Origin: Ciona savignyi
Lineage: Eukaryota > Chordata > Ascidiacea > Phlebobranchia > Cionidae
Direction of reading: 5' to 3'
Assembly: GCA_000149265.1 (NCBI GenBank)
Contig: CH002666.1
Coordinates: 34,093 to 98,092 of the forward strand
DNA: 64,000 bases
Shown here in pieces: positions 35,274-50,200 of this stretch; position 1 is the stretch's first letter; every line of letters starts with the position of its first letter. Below the pieces are notes generated by a model. The model was not told where the DNA came from. It worked only from the letters and a program-made list of their open reading frames with translations, and made no database searches. Position numbers and translations under genes: made by a program.

Positions 35274-38200
35274 TCAGGTTTTGTAAAATCCATTGAAATT
35301 TAGTCGAACGAGGAAGTTTTCCAAATGCGGTTGGTAGCCTTTTTCGACGAGTTTCACGACAACTGGGGGAGATAGAGGTTTATTATTTTGTATTTAGCCC
35401 TAACACAGATAAGAATATTCAGGTTTTATTCCTGCGAATTGGAACAAGCAAGCCATGTTATTAGGGGTAACCGTGAGATTACCTTGCCACATCGTGGATT
35501 CGGCTCTAACATAACCAACACACTTCAATAGCTAGGGATAATGTAATTTCACCCGTGTGCGATTGCCCGTGCGGTAACCATTTTCCCATTAACTTTGGCA
35601 TAAATGAAGGTGCTTTTAACTGTACTTATTAAGAATAGTAAACTTTATCCCATACCTCTATACAAGAAATTGGAAATCCGCGCAAACTCGAGGTAACTGT
35701 GCTTTAATGAACGAAAGGAGCAAGACTTAGGCGTTCTTAGCTGCAAGTGGAACCGCAAGATGCACTTTAAAGCGTCGAGAATAAGGTTCAACACGGCTTG
35801 TGCCTTCGGAGTTAGCAGACACCTGTCGTAAGGAGAGGTTTATTTCGGTATAAGCCTGTCAATACCGTCATGTTGGGATAATGATGATGGTTATTTTTTT
35901 CCAAATTTTGTAGCCAAAATTTTGTCTAGACGTGACACGACGAGGTTAGAAGCTTAAACACTACAACTCACCTTAAACGGTATGGTCGTGTGGCCGAATG
36001 GTTAGCGCAACCAATACATATACAGGCTCTTTTACTTAAAAAAAACGGTCCTGGTGACGAGCCCATTACGGGTTCGAAACTTAGCACGGTTAAAAAAACT
36101 CACCTTAAAACGCACTTATGCACATACTCAGCGTGCCGACAATAAATATCTTCCAGATTAGTGACGTTGTGTTGCAGGGCATCCAGGAATTCCTTCCAGC
36201 AAACGTGCAGCACCTAGTGGAGGATGAGGTTAGGAAGAGGAATATCAAATGAGGTTAGGAAGAGGAATATCAAAATGCGGAGAAGGTTGGTCATGTCAAG
36301 ATTCGTTCTTTACTCAGGCTACTTTCTGTTCAACTGTGTTCATGGGCGTGAAACAGACTAGAATCTAGATCCATTGGATTTAATGGATTGTCCAATGCTG
36401 TAGAAAACTAAAAAAGTGTGGCAAATCATATTCAGCACACTTCAATAGTAGTAATTATTTTGCACTCATTGTCGGGCGACCGGGCAACACTAAAAGGAGG
36501 GAAAGATGGGACATGGAAGGAGGGAAACTGCACACTAAAATGACGAAAACTAATTTAAACCCTCCCCTGAACACTAATATCGACCCCAGAACCAACCCTA
36601 ACTTCAACCCCATGTTTAAAACTAACTCTAATATCATAATCTTCATTTTAATGTGCGATTTCCCTCCTTCCCTCTGTCCCGCTGTCCCTCCTTTTAGTTT
36701 TCTCTGGTGACCGGACCTATTGCACTGTGTTGAACATGGCACGTTCCTTCAGTTTTGTTAAAACTGATTTGTACTAAGCTTTCGGCGATGTACATATCCG
36801 TCTAGCTAGCAGCTGGTTCACCTGTCTGCCAACCGCCGACGCTATTACCGAACGATATATCAGTTTCGACAAGACATAAACTATTTCCCGTGTGCCAAGC
36901 TCTTTGTTATCTCATCACTTCAATTAATAAAACCATCCTACTAATTACCGCAAAAACTTAAGTGACAGCTGTAAAAATACTGCAGGCACCTGTGTGGAGA
37001 CGTATCCTTGAATAATCTTGACGAAGTTGTGCATCTCGTGGCGATATATTTGTAGGAAGCGGAGTTCCGATGCGTTCAGTTTGAACATGGGGAATACCCC
37101 ACTCTCTGCGATGAAATTAAATGGCTACAGGAAAAGTAAGATCGCAACGGCAGACGTTATACTGCCATGTCGATCAATGAGTACGTAATTATACCACCAT
37201 TAAAGTAAACTACAGAAGCGAAGAAATTATGCAATAAATCAGATTTGTAAAGCGAATTGGTATATGAACTCACAGTGACTTTTTCGGAAGAAACGTAGTC
37301 ACAAAGATGCAACTCAAATGAGAGAGGGTTTTTTCAAAAAGAGTTGGCCCAGTAAAAAGAATATTCACTCTTAATGCCCTACGTTCCTAATCCCTCGGCT
37401 TATTAACAAAGAAATCATAGAAAAAAAACGAAAACAAACAAACAAACAGCAGCCATCCTCACCGATCCTACAGAGCTGCGTGCGCACATCGTGCAACACC
37501 CAGATAAGATGCTTCAACTGAAGCAGGAACTTAAGGACCAGGTTGTATTTGCTATGCGAGGATTCGGTGATTACGATGTTGCATGGCCATGGGGTGCTGT
37601 ACCTCAGCTCGAAGAAGTTCAAACATTCTTTGTCTGCAGTGAGAATAACTTTTGATTGTAGATATCGACCGTTATTTTGTTCAAATTAAGCTCTATGAGG
37701 ACAGGATGTGACATAGACACAGTCAAGGACTGTTTTTCTCACAATGGGGCAATCCCCTAGTTGTTGTTTTTAAATGGGGAAGCGAGCTATGCTATGTTTC
37801 ACAAAGGTGTAGCTTTTGTAAGATGCCCAACTTATACATGAACATTACCGTTTTCCAGAGGGCTGATGCTCAAATACGATCTATGAAATCTTTTCACAGG
37901 GGAACATATTACAGGCAGGTCTAAACATTAAAGTCCAAACATTATTTTACGGATTTAAAAAAGTTTTTTAAGTAAAGGAAAGTAAAAAAAATAAGTGCTT
38001 TTAATCACAAAAAAGATAGACATTTTAGTGTCTTCCGTCAACGATGCAGAAATAATGATTAAGAAAAAAAACCCAGCAGGTTACAAATTGAAGGAACATG
38101 AGAAACATACACAACACACTGCAATAGCTCCGGTAACCCGGCGATGGGCGCGAGGTGATCTGACGATTGGTCATGTGTTAACCCCCTTGGTTTTCCCATT

Positions 38201-41200
38201 TACGTGGATAAACATGAATATCCTATCCTATACTTACCCAGTGGGTCAAAGGCAGGAGGAATTTGCTTCACAGAGAGATATAAATTCCCGATAAGCGGTG
38301 AATCGCGGAAGTTGGAGGATTGCACGGAGCGCGATAATATCGAGTCAAGAGCCATCGAGTTCAATGAATCAGATGGATTGTTGGCACCGTGGATCTGAGG
38401 ATGCAACTTGTATTTGTAAGTTAAGTATGGAGGAATGTGTGTAATACTTATAAGAATTAGAATATTGACTTTGGGAATATTTACATTTATGGATATATCC
38501 AAGATTATTGTCGGATAACTTGTAAGGAAAATCCACATTCATAAATATGTAAAAAGACACGGTTATGGTAGCAGAACTGTTTAAATACATACAATGTTTT
38601 GATGTAAAAAAAGTCATAAAGCTTAATAATCCATCTAAACTTAGCAGAGCTTTAAGGGCTATTCCAATTTACACCAATGGACACAAAAATGAGCGCATAA
38701 CTTACTTGACATATCAGAAAAGCACTTTATATAAATTTAATTCAGTTGGGTGGCACAAGCGCCAGTATTTTAGATTTCAAAATTGCAACACTAAGTATAA
38801 GATAATTGGTATATAGTAATAATATAAATTAGCTTAAAAAACGATGCACTTTTTCTAAAAAATAAGTTCATGCCAATGTCTGTATTATATACCATATTTA
38901 TGTTTGTTTTAATCTGTAATGCTAATGTCTGTACCACATACAAATTACTATAACAACCTAATTAAGGCTCAATTTACTCCCATTGCATTCCCCCCCCCCC
39001 GGAGATAAACACATCATATTCTGTGTACTAAGTACCAGTCAACTCACAATATGAAACAAGCTGTTGCTGAAGGTCTGGCCGAACTCTCCATCTTCCAAGA
39101 GAAGGAAATGCCGCAACATCTCGAAATGTTTCATCATCCCCAGATCCTTCATAAAGTGTTGCACCACACATCTGAGTGGGAGAGGGATCATGTGAAATTG
39201 ATGGTGGAATAGAGGGATCATGTGAAATTGATGGTGGAATAGAGGGATCATGTGAAATTGATGGTGGAAAAGAGGGATCATGTGAAATTGATGGTGGAAT
39301 AGAGGGATCATGTGAAATTGATGGTGGAATAGAGGGATCATGTGAAATTGATGGTGGAATAGAGGGATCATGTGAAATTGATGGTGGAATAGAGGGATCA
39401 TGTGAAATTGATGGTGGAATAGAGGGATCATGTGAAATTGATGGTGGAATAGAGGGATCATGTGAAATTGATGGTGGAATAGAGGAATCATGTGAAATGA
39501 ATGGTGGAATAGAGGGATCATGTGAAATTGATGGTGGAATAGAGGGATCATGTGAAATTGATGGAAGCATTATGTTTAAGACATTTTAACTAGGTTTTTT
39601 AATTAATAAATAGAGTTTTCAGCATTACTTTGATAGTTTCTGGATACTTTTAAAGAGTTTAAATAGAAATTCAAAAATTACTCTTTATATAGTTAGGTTG
39701 CTATTTTATACTTTTTATGCCACCAAATGCTGATATATTTTGTCTTAAAAATCCCATTTAGATGTATTAACATAGCTATAATCAAGAAACTTTTATAAAC
39801 TTTGAATTTTAATTAAGCATTGTGTTTTCCAGTTGTGCATATTATAAATCCGTAGCCAACCTAAATATTATGTTGAAAATCGTTTAAGTTTTAAATTAAT
39901 GTATGTTTTTAATATTGCAACCAAACGGTACTACATTAGTGTTTTAAATTATTCTCTAAACTATTAATTAATTAATATTGTGTGGTAAGCCCCATCTTTA
40001 AATGCCATTCTGTATGAATAATTGAAATTCTTTATTGTCAATAAAGATTTTGAATTAAAAAAAATTAATGTACTTTATTTAGTAACAAGTTATGTGGTTA
40101 ATAAGTAATAAACTGGTTATCTAATGAACTGGTTATCAAATTGTGTGGCACCCTCAACCAAGCCCACCTGTTGACTAGATCCGAATGCACTGATATTGGG
40201 TGCAACACACACTTCAGTAGCATCACTGGCAAAGCATCCAAATCCGCTGTTACAATATCCTTGGATCCACCAAAGGGTTCCTTTTGGTTGGTTGTGACTT
40301 GAGTGGGGAAGAGTTTTGTGCATCTATCGACTCTCTCATCTGGCAAACAAAATGGGAAAATGTTATCCGCATCTGCTGTGCAGTTTTAATGTATTTTCCC
40401 CGTTTTGCTGTTCTACAACCCATTGTTGTAACCGTTAATCAACCTACATTGTGAAATAGACACAAAATCTTGCTTTGGATAGTAAAAAAAATATAATTTA
40501 GANNNNNNNNNNNNNNNNNNNNNNNNNNNNNNNNNNNNNNNNNNNNNNNNNNNNNNNNNNNNNNNNNNNNNNNNNNNNNNNNNNNNNNNNNNNNNNNNNN
40601 NNTAAAGACTTGGTAGATGGAGTGGATGTGTTCATCATACGTGTTGCAACTTCGCAGTACAAGTTGGAAGTCTTGCCCATGTTGGCCCACTTGGTAAAAA
40701 AAACATCGTTTTTAAGGAAAACTAAAGAATTCAAAATTTTTTTGTCTTTTATAAGTTGGTTCTGATGTTGGGTTGATTTTTAGGTTTATATAAGAAAATG
40801 TTAACTTGGTAAAATATTGCCATCAAAAGTTATGGATAATATTGTTTTTTTAAATGTTTTTTTTAAACAATTTAACGTCATTTTGATAAAACGCAAACTA
40901 ACGATGCAGCCATTATATAAAAAAAATGCCGATTTAGCCAAGTTAATGAACTTGAGTGATGGTTAAATAATATGTGTTGATTGCATCATAAATTGCAAAA
41001 CTTGACAATGAAGGTCATTCTAGCACTCAAGGTAAAAATCTGACTTGTTTTAATCCAAATATAATTGGCAATTTTCCACTCTCAATGTATTGGAAATTTA
41101 AACACAATTAAAAGACTTTATCCAGTTATTACATTGTTATTACCTAGGCTAACAGTCATTAAAACATAATGTTATTTAAATATAAAATAGAAGAGGATGT

Positions 41201-44200
41201 TGTATCCCATTGAATGGAAAAACTTATCAGGATTTGTTAAGATTATGCTTTTTTGAGATAACTTCAATCTCACCATCTGGTTACCTGGGCTATTGCATTG
41301 TGTTGTGTATCATTAAGATGTTTCTTTAGTTTTGGTAGAACCAATTCATCCTTGGCCAACAACACTACCCTAATAAATTGGCCAACAACACTACCCTAAA
41401 GCTAGAGGTTGGTTTCAAACGCACAACCTTTCGGCTGAGTGCACATGCCCCATTTACTTCTAAGACTTACCAAGATTTTGATTCCCATTGCCTCGTATGG
41501 CGTTGCTGGGTTCACTATTCTTTGCCCTTGCTGCCTGTTTTAATAAATAAGTCAATATGACAGACACTCATTTAAAAATGATTGACACGCTAACAGTGGA
41601 TCTTATTTTATATGCGTATTTTGCCAACAACTTGTTGGGAAACAATAGATGGCTCCCATCATAGTATTTAAGAATCGTTTGTTTGTCTCCACCTGTTCAC
41701 AGTCAGGCTGCAGGATCTAATTTATGGTGTCAATGTATTGAATAAATAAGATGTTAATTTTTCAAGTGTCGGTAAAACACAGATAATCATTTGATAAAGC
41801 CAAAACATATTTTACCGGAACTATTATGGGTTGTGCGTAACAAATATTGCAAATTTCAACCCAAGATGATGACGTGAATACTAGAACTTAGAAATGTCTG
41901 TATACTACAATGGGAGAGATACAACAAAGCAGGGAGTGAGACCACAAACTGAGGGATCTTCCTGCTTTATTACTAATAAATGTGGCAATTGAAAATAACT
42001 TTAGTAACCAAGTGAGTCTGCCTTTATGTAATTTCCGAATGTTACAGTGATGGGCATTTTAAAGTCCTGGATTCATGTAACTGAAGCCCTGGATTCATGT
42101 AACTAAAAACAGAAATGCCAGCTTTCCCTGCCAGGTTTGTGTACAAAATGAGTTAAAGTTGGCTTTTACCTCTTTTTTCCCATAATACATGAGATGCTGA
42201 ATGGAGGATTGACTGTGGTGGACCTGCAGTTCTTTCATGGGTTTCGATTTTATTTCCATTCCTTTTATACCTAAAACGACAATTTTATAATAGCGCACTC
42301 TGTTATGTACATTCTTATGGATTGATGGGAAAACCCTTAGGGCAACAGTTATCAGTGTTTAACCCATAAACCGATCATGGATTATAGCTTAATATGGAAA
42401 ACTGCTTTTCGACATATATGTGCACTAAATGTTATTCTCCATAGCACATGCCACTGAAGGAAATCAAAACAGCTGCCAGCTAGTGTTTACCACGCCACTT
42501 CATGAATGATGTTTGAACCCAGTGGGTAAATTGACTTGAACAAAAACTACAAATTACTAAACTAGCTATTACCACCTATATGCATGTGATATTGAAAACA
42601 TATGTGTGTTTATAACCTTATATGAAAAAAAACTGGAAAAAAGTTACCTGAAGAAATCTGTCCTGCAGTTGTTTTGACATCCATTTGAACTGTAATATGT
42701 GGTTGAGTTTCCGGGGGATCAACGTTTGGGGTGTTAGTTGCATTTTTACCATTCGGATAATTTGAAGAAAGCTGATTTTTTGAAGCGCCCTCATCGGGTT
42801 CAAGTTTTGTATCACTTGAATGTTCATTTTTGCGTTTGTCTTCAGAAATGGAGGTGGATGGTCTTGTAAAAGGGTCTGGTATCGCCTGTATAGATAATTT
42901 TGCATTTAAATGTTTGTACATAATTATTAATTATATATAGGTTCTAGCATATTTGATCATTAAACAGGTTTGTTAAATTGTACAAAAAAGCTTTATTAAA
43001 GTCGGTTTTATCATTGACATCTTGGGAAAGGAAATTATCAGACATTGCTTGAACCCGATGGATTTTTTGTTTTTAATTCTGTAAATAGGAAAACGCTAGA
43101 GGCGACACATTGGTCAGATTAATTTACGAATTCGTAAGTGAGCGTTTTAAAATGGTTACCAATTGCTCAATGTATTCTAATAAAACTGAAAGAATATCGT
43201 AATCTTAAGCGACACACGGTAACAGCTTATGTATCGCGAATGTGGGCAGAAGGTAATTTGATGATAACCTGTGTCGTCACATGCTTTACCTTCCAACTTA
43301 TGATTACAAATGTGTTCTATTGTTTACTGGGATATCAAAAATTCCCTTGGTTTTCTAACACATGCATTCAAAGACATAGAAAAAAACTGGCCTTTTTTGT
43401 TCAAACCATTAATTTTCACTGGGTTCAAATAAAGTGACATGCCAACGATATAAATTTTAATCTTATTCTGCTCATGCATTGACATCCACCAGCCTAACTT
43501 ACTATTATTTAATTATAATTTAGACACAGCCACAGAGCAAATATTTTACATTTAAAACAACTAAGGTTAAAAGAATTGAACCTGTTCTTGTAGAAACACA
43601 ACTCGTTTTTCATTAAGATTGTGCCGTTTTATCCTCCAGAGTGCCCTTGCCTCTCTGCTTTCCACATCTTTTGTAAGCTTTGCATAATGCTGTACCATTT
43701 CCTCTCTTCAATGAACAGAAAAACCAGTATCATCTTATCATCTTATAGGATAAATTTATTGTGGAATAATACAGTATGGAAATTGTAAAGCACAAGTATT
43801 ATGTTTGGAAGGTGAAATTTAATGTTTGAAATGTGGATAAGGCGTATATACATAACATGACGATTAACTGTGTAAAAACATATCGATATTTTCCTATTCA
43901 CAAAAATAAAACATAAATGTCTTATTTTGAGCATTACATGTTACTGCTTATGAGCGCCTGAACAATTGTACTTTAAGTTTACGTACTTTGCTTGCGCCAT
44001 CAGTTTAGAGTTGTCTGCAGTTTCTTTGTGAAACAAATTCCCGTATTCACCCTTTTCCAACAAGCGTAGATCATCCAGTGCCTCGTTTCGTTTGTTTAAC
44101 TTTCGACTGTTAAAAGAACATTAACAATCAGGGCTCTTCTGCCTGTGCATCAGGTATCGGTTAACCGGGAAACTCCCATCAGATTACAACCAAAAAAATC

Positions 44201-47200
44201 AAGAAACAATTAACAGAAAAAAAAGCATTTAGTTACTGTGAAAAGCTTACACAGATCCCTTAACACTACTGTTGCACATTACTATATTGCTTAAAGACAA
44301 AGCAATCTCCTATTAAAAATATTAATAGATTTTTTAAGGTTTCTCCAGGTTCATTTTAGGTAAGGTTATTAATATAGTTACTTAAAAAATTGTAATATCG
44401 TGGGAAGTATGTGTTTATTAAATTACATTTATTACCTGTTTGTTCACTTTAAAAAATTAATATATAAACATTAGTAAATCCAAACATTATTCATTTTAGA
44501 ATAGGATTTAAAGGTCTAGATTAAAAATATATTATTCTACAATAATCAATTCTACATTATGCATCCTTACAACAGGCCCCGTTCCTAAAATCCCAGCCAT
44601 ACATTCCCCTCACCGATTTGCATCTTCCTCTGCTTGCTGTTTCAGCCGGTCGTATTCACTTTTCTTATATTCATTGATCCTCATCTCATTCTGCCTCCTC
44701 TCGGCCGCCACCTTCTCCAGCTGGCTGTGGAACTGCTCCAGTGAGGAGGAGATCAGCTCCTCTTTTTCTCTCACTCTTGTTTGTTCCTGGGAGGAATGGA
44801 TATTATTGGAATCTACCCCCCAATGATAGGATGGTATTGATGATCACATACTTATACATGTCAATATTTAACAGAATTTGAAAGATAATCTAAATTCTTC
44901 GCTGTTGTTTTCTATTGAGCAGCATAATTACTGATCCAGAATGTTTACACTCTGGAGAAATGAATAATTGTATTCTAACCTGCTCCGGTCAAACCTAAGG
45001 CTAGATTCATAGACAGGTCTGTCGGTTAATTTCTTAAAATCTAGCTATTAAGCATATATTCGTTGTACTTAAAAACACTTGTCCGGCTGCATGTATAAAT
45101 GTGTGTGCATGTGTTGGAACGGTCCAACACAGATAAAACATTAATTGATAAATGAGTCAAATCACATTTTTTTTCTAAAAAAGTCATACAAACTCATGTT
45201 TGTCTTAAAACTTGAGACATTACCAGCAGTGGTTAAGCAATGATTCTTTGATTTAAATCACATGGCTATGAAAATCAACACAAGATGCTGATTGATAAGT
45301 CCTCCAAAAAAAGGAACTTTTGTCATATACAACACACTGCAATAGTTCTGGTAACCCGACAGTGGGCACGAGGTAATCTGAAAAATGCCCATTTGTAAAC
45401 AACGCTGTCTTTTAACCATTCAAGAGAATAAACATGAAGAACATATCCTTTTCTTTCTTAATTAACCGAATACAAAGATTGCTACCTCTTTCTCCCAATA
45501 CAAGTTGATGTCGTTTTCTTGGTGTTGAAGCAGTGATTGAAACTCGCCCCATTCCACCATCTGCCTTCTCATTTCCACCTTGGAGTATGACATCCGCAAA
45601 TGTGGAAGACGGATCATCTCCGTGCAGAGGAAATGCTGGAAATGGAGATCATAAAACAATTTATATATATTTCAATGCAGAAGTAATTGAGTCGGCAAAC
45701 TAAATTGATTGTTTCATCAGTAAATCCAGAAACAATGTAATATACATGTATTCAAACCCAGAAGTGAAAAACTCACACATCAACATCTGAACAATTTATG
45801 CACTTCCAGTTAGTTGGTTCGGCGAAAATGATTTAAAATGTGGGAAGAATAATAGAGGCATTCAAGATCAACTCCTTATTGCTTTTATCCTACAGAAATT
45901 TGGTTTTGATAACTCCCAAGCACTTTATAGTAAGAATTTGCTTTTATAACTCCCAATCACTATTTTATAGTGAGTTCACACAGCAGGTAGTAAATTAGCC
46001 AGTATCACAAGATAATGAAGCTAAACAATACGCACCTGGGGACAAATGAAGTGCATCAATTCGATCGACTTTCCACAAATAAAGATTTTCTCAGCTATTG
46101 GAGCCAGGAATAATGGGACGCATGATTTAATATCAGCAGGATTCTTCGCGACGATGTAGTTCTTCCATCGACGACGATCTCGCTTGTTCCCATTGTTCTC
46201 GTTGATGGTGATCATGAATTCGTCACTCGGTTCGGCACACAACCCTCGAAACACCCAGCTCTGAAGAAACGATTACTTTAGTCTGGAGCTTTACAGAGAA
46301 TTCTTTGCTTGGTATAATGATTAAGTGCAATGGAAGTTAATGTTGTAGGTGAATGGTTCTATCCCCACCCTGCCTACTAGACTAAGTGTCCCCTATTGCT
46401 TCTGAATTTTCAAATTGGCAAAGACTGCAGATTCTGAGCATATTGTCAGCCTATTTTTTGTTTTAAGTGGTTAAATAAGTAGTTCTGCCTATAGTAGTGG
46501 CAACTGGCAGATCTGTAACACCATACCCCTTCCCTGTGATAAGAATGATTATCATCTTGTGTACCCAACCTGCACAAAATTGAGGTAAGGTTGGCAGCAC
46601 TTCTGCAGCAGGAAGAGCAGCATGAAGCGCTCGTTAGGCTCCGTGGAATGCAACGCCTCCTCGTACAGGTACGTCAGTAGGGATACTCCGGTGGGAAACG
46701 CTGCATCTGACTCGCCATGGGGCACAGGGGAAAGTGGAGCGTCAGGTGAACCGCATTTGCACAACTGACATATGTAACTGGGGAGAAACGATTAACATTT
46801 TAAAGATAAAATGTTGACTTTTTGTCGATAAAATGTATGGAAAGTTAACTACATAAAAAAATAGTTGTGGCATCTTTTGAACAGGTCGTTCAGTAAATTC
46901 ATGTAGCTAGAGATGTTTTACATGTGTTCATCGAAACTTCGTGATGTTTGTTAATTTATGGAAGCAGGAAAATTGGTGTTAGTGTTCCTCAGCTCATCTG
47001 GGTTATTGTTTAAAGTTCCCATATCTCAAGAATTTTAATTATTACAAGGAAAAAAACGGTAGCTGGATTAGATCGACCCATTACGGGTGGGGTTTAGAGC
47101 GAAGATTTTCAGTCGAAAGGTTGCAGGTTCTGAACTGGTCGTTAGCTAGTCGGTTGTGTTCTTGGGCAAAGCACTAAATGGACATTGCCTGAACCCAGCG

Positions 47201-50200
47201 GATTAATGGATTCTATCAAATTAAAGGAACATGTAAATCATACACATCACACTGCAATAGCATCGGTAACCCAACGATGGGCTTGAGGTGATCTGACGAT
47301 TGCTCGTGTGTTAATACCCTTGGTTTTCCCATTCACAGGGATAAACATGAGCATCCTATCCTATCCTATTTAAGATACCCACTTAATCAATGCAGCAGGT
47401 TGCTGTAGAGACAGTGAAAGTAGCTGTAAAGACTTGCACTGATTCGTATACTTCAGTACATGCTCTTGAAAATAGTGCAGGTAATGTTGTACTGCTTCAC
47501 AGTAGGTCTACAATAGAAGTTTAGAATTATTTCTACTCAGGCATGGGAAAGTTTAGTTTAGTTTATTCATTGTTTGCCCCAGTATTAAAAAATGGCAAAC
47601 AAATCGAATTACGAAACATGAACAGGAAAAGACTGCAAAACGAACAGCCGTTAAAACATTTCATTAAAAAAGGATATAATTTAAAAAATATAGCGGACGC
47701 GGCCACCAAACCTAAGCGAAATAACAATAATAAGCAAACAAACTTTAATTAAGACCAAAACAAGATAAAGCCCTAAAAAAGAGCCCTTAAACATAGTTAC
47801 AGTTTAAGCCCTAAAAGCCCTTATACATAGTTACAGTTTTAGTTAAACCTGTCAACCAACTATGTACATGTAATGTTCGCTGCCTGGCCCAAAGAAACAA
47901 TAGACTAGCAAGCTGGTATAAGATTAAACACATTTCAGTTGACTATCGAAAAAACAAATATATCCCTAAAATAAACCAGGTAATGTTTACCATATTTATT
48001 ATCTGTTAGTTAGAATATAGGATAAAATATTTATGTTTTATCTGCATGAATAAAAAACATGGTAGAGTTATCCAGAATACCTTTAAGAATTCTTTCAGTG
48101 GTTATCAGACAACAAACTTTTTACTGATGATGGGCATTAGTGAGTACAGAAATGAAGCTTACCATCAAAATACACTCTGTACGCTGACTCCAAGTGTTGA
48201 CGTAAGCCGTGGACCTTAGCACAGTGGTGGTGAAGAGGGTGAGGCGTTTGTAACACGTTCCCCACTCGGCAAATTGTTGCAGACAGTTTCTAACACTTAA
48301 TGGGGTGACGCCATGCATTGATAGCTTGCCAGGTATTAAGAACATGAGGGCGAGCTGGGAAAAAACACAACATTTATTAGTACTACCGTTTGAATGGTGA
48401 ACATGTAACGCCTTTACATCAGACACCAGCATGATGAAGTATGTTTTTTTGTTGTACATTGTGGAACAAAATTTAGTTTATTTTTTGTTTTCACGATGAA
48501 AACAGAAAGCAGGACTTTTGATAAAAATTTGGAAAAAAAACAGCAAAACGACAGTCGTTACAACACGTCCAAAAAGCAATAAATTATTAAATTTCGATAT
48601 AATAATTTTTTTTCTGCAAAGTTTATTGTGCTAAAGTCCTGGTACTGATAAAACACAATAAACTTTGTAGCCTTAGAAAGAACCATGAAAATTATCCAAA
48701 CCAATTACAAGTCACACATAAAGCAAATAAAAGTCACACTGACCATAATATTTCTAAATTGATATGATCATATGAGATACTATGATTTGGTTGAAATCTC
48801 GATTCAGAAAAAGGACTGGATATCCCAACTTCGTGACAGTACTACCCACCTTGTTAAAATGAAAGGTATCTGACGCGATACCCACTACCACCAAGCACGC
48901 ATGCGACAACAACACACTTTCATCAACAATTGTCAACTTATTGACGGCGGTTGAAGGTTCGAAAAACCTTGCAAGATCTTCGATGAGGTGTAGTCTCGAC
49001 TTCCAGACTACGTCGTATGCAGCCGATCCAGCTTCACTTAAATACCATTCTTTGTTGTGGACGTTTTCTCTGTTTCTGCAATGGTTGCCTTTAGGTTAAC
49101 TCAACTGCTTGTGCCATGGCCATTCAAACAAGGGGTGTTAGGATCGAAACCAGTCACAAGCACCCACGGTCATTGGTGATTATCATAGCAAAAGTCACAT
49201 TAACACAGTGGGTTAAACGAAAACTTAAAAAATGTATCTATCACAATTAAAGTTTAGCACTGACATATTCTAAGCCCCGGGGACTGTCAGTGGACCTTTG
49301 TCAGTGTTATAATGACATCTTAGTTTTCCCACCAATGTTATAATGGATCCTTTGCAAATAGAAGCTTCCTATCTATAGAGCACAGACTAAAAGCAAAGAC
49401 ATATGGAGAAATGGAAATAATGAACAGGTTGGAAATGTTAAGTTAAATAATGTACTTGGAAAATATTTCCGACCGCTTAGTCTGGCGGTTTAGTGCGAAG
49501 CCTTTCCATCGAAAGGTTGCAGGTTCTGAACTCGTCGCTAGCTAGTCGGCTGTGTCCTTGGGCAAGGCACTCAGCAGATTAATGGGTTCTACCAAATTGA
49601 AGGAACGTGTAAATCATTCATAACCCACTGCAATAGCTCCGGTAACCCGACGGTGGGCACGAGGTGATCTGACGATTGCCTGTGTGTTAACCCCCTTGGT
49701 TTTCCCATTCACGGGGATAAACATGAATAGGTATGCTATTCTTTCCTCATATTCTATATTTTTTGCAATAAGCAGATTATGTTCCTATGGAGATAGTGTA
49801 AACTAAAGTACAGAATAGAAAGTCTCTGCTTTGTATTTGTTGACAAATTTTAAATTCTATTTAATTAGCATACATCATCAGTAGTTTGGAACTTACAGAT
49901 CCCAGTTGTAATAAGTTTGCCTCTTGGTTGATAAACACTTCTCCCAGCCAGAGAGGTCGTAATCAGGTGGTCTGGTGGATGGATGTTTTTTGTTATTGTA
50001 CAGGATATGTTTGGATAAATGCTTATGATTAAATCAAGGAAAGTGGTATAAGAGTGTGTAAAATTTGTGTGGTACATCAAATAAAATACCGCATGCCCAC
50101 CGTCGGGTTGCCAAAATTAATTGTTGGATTATCTTATTAAGCTTTATGATCATTACTTGTAACTCCCATAATAGTTTTCCATGTTATAATTTCAAATATT

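Noticed and set aside
35980-36090. Functional tRNA gene
   Set aside because: D- and T-arm-like pieces are present, but the interior is too long and I could not form a proper acceptor and anticodon stem.
39178-39565. CRISPR-like array
   Set aside because: The 30-bp repeats are directly adjacent with no unique spacers, and the genome is eukaryotic.
39028-39589. Coding repeats (SISHDPSIPP, MIPLFHHQFH or CEIDGGIEGS)
   Set aside because: The repeat is open in several frames only because the unit is 30 bp. The frame of the TUBGCP6 exon meets a TAA at the repeat start with no AG acceptor in between, so it is intronic.
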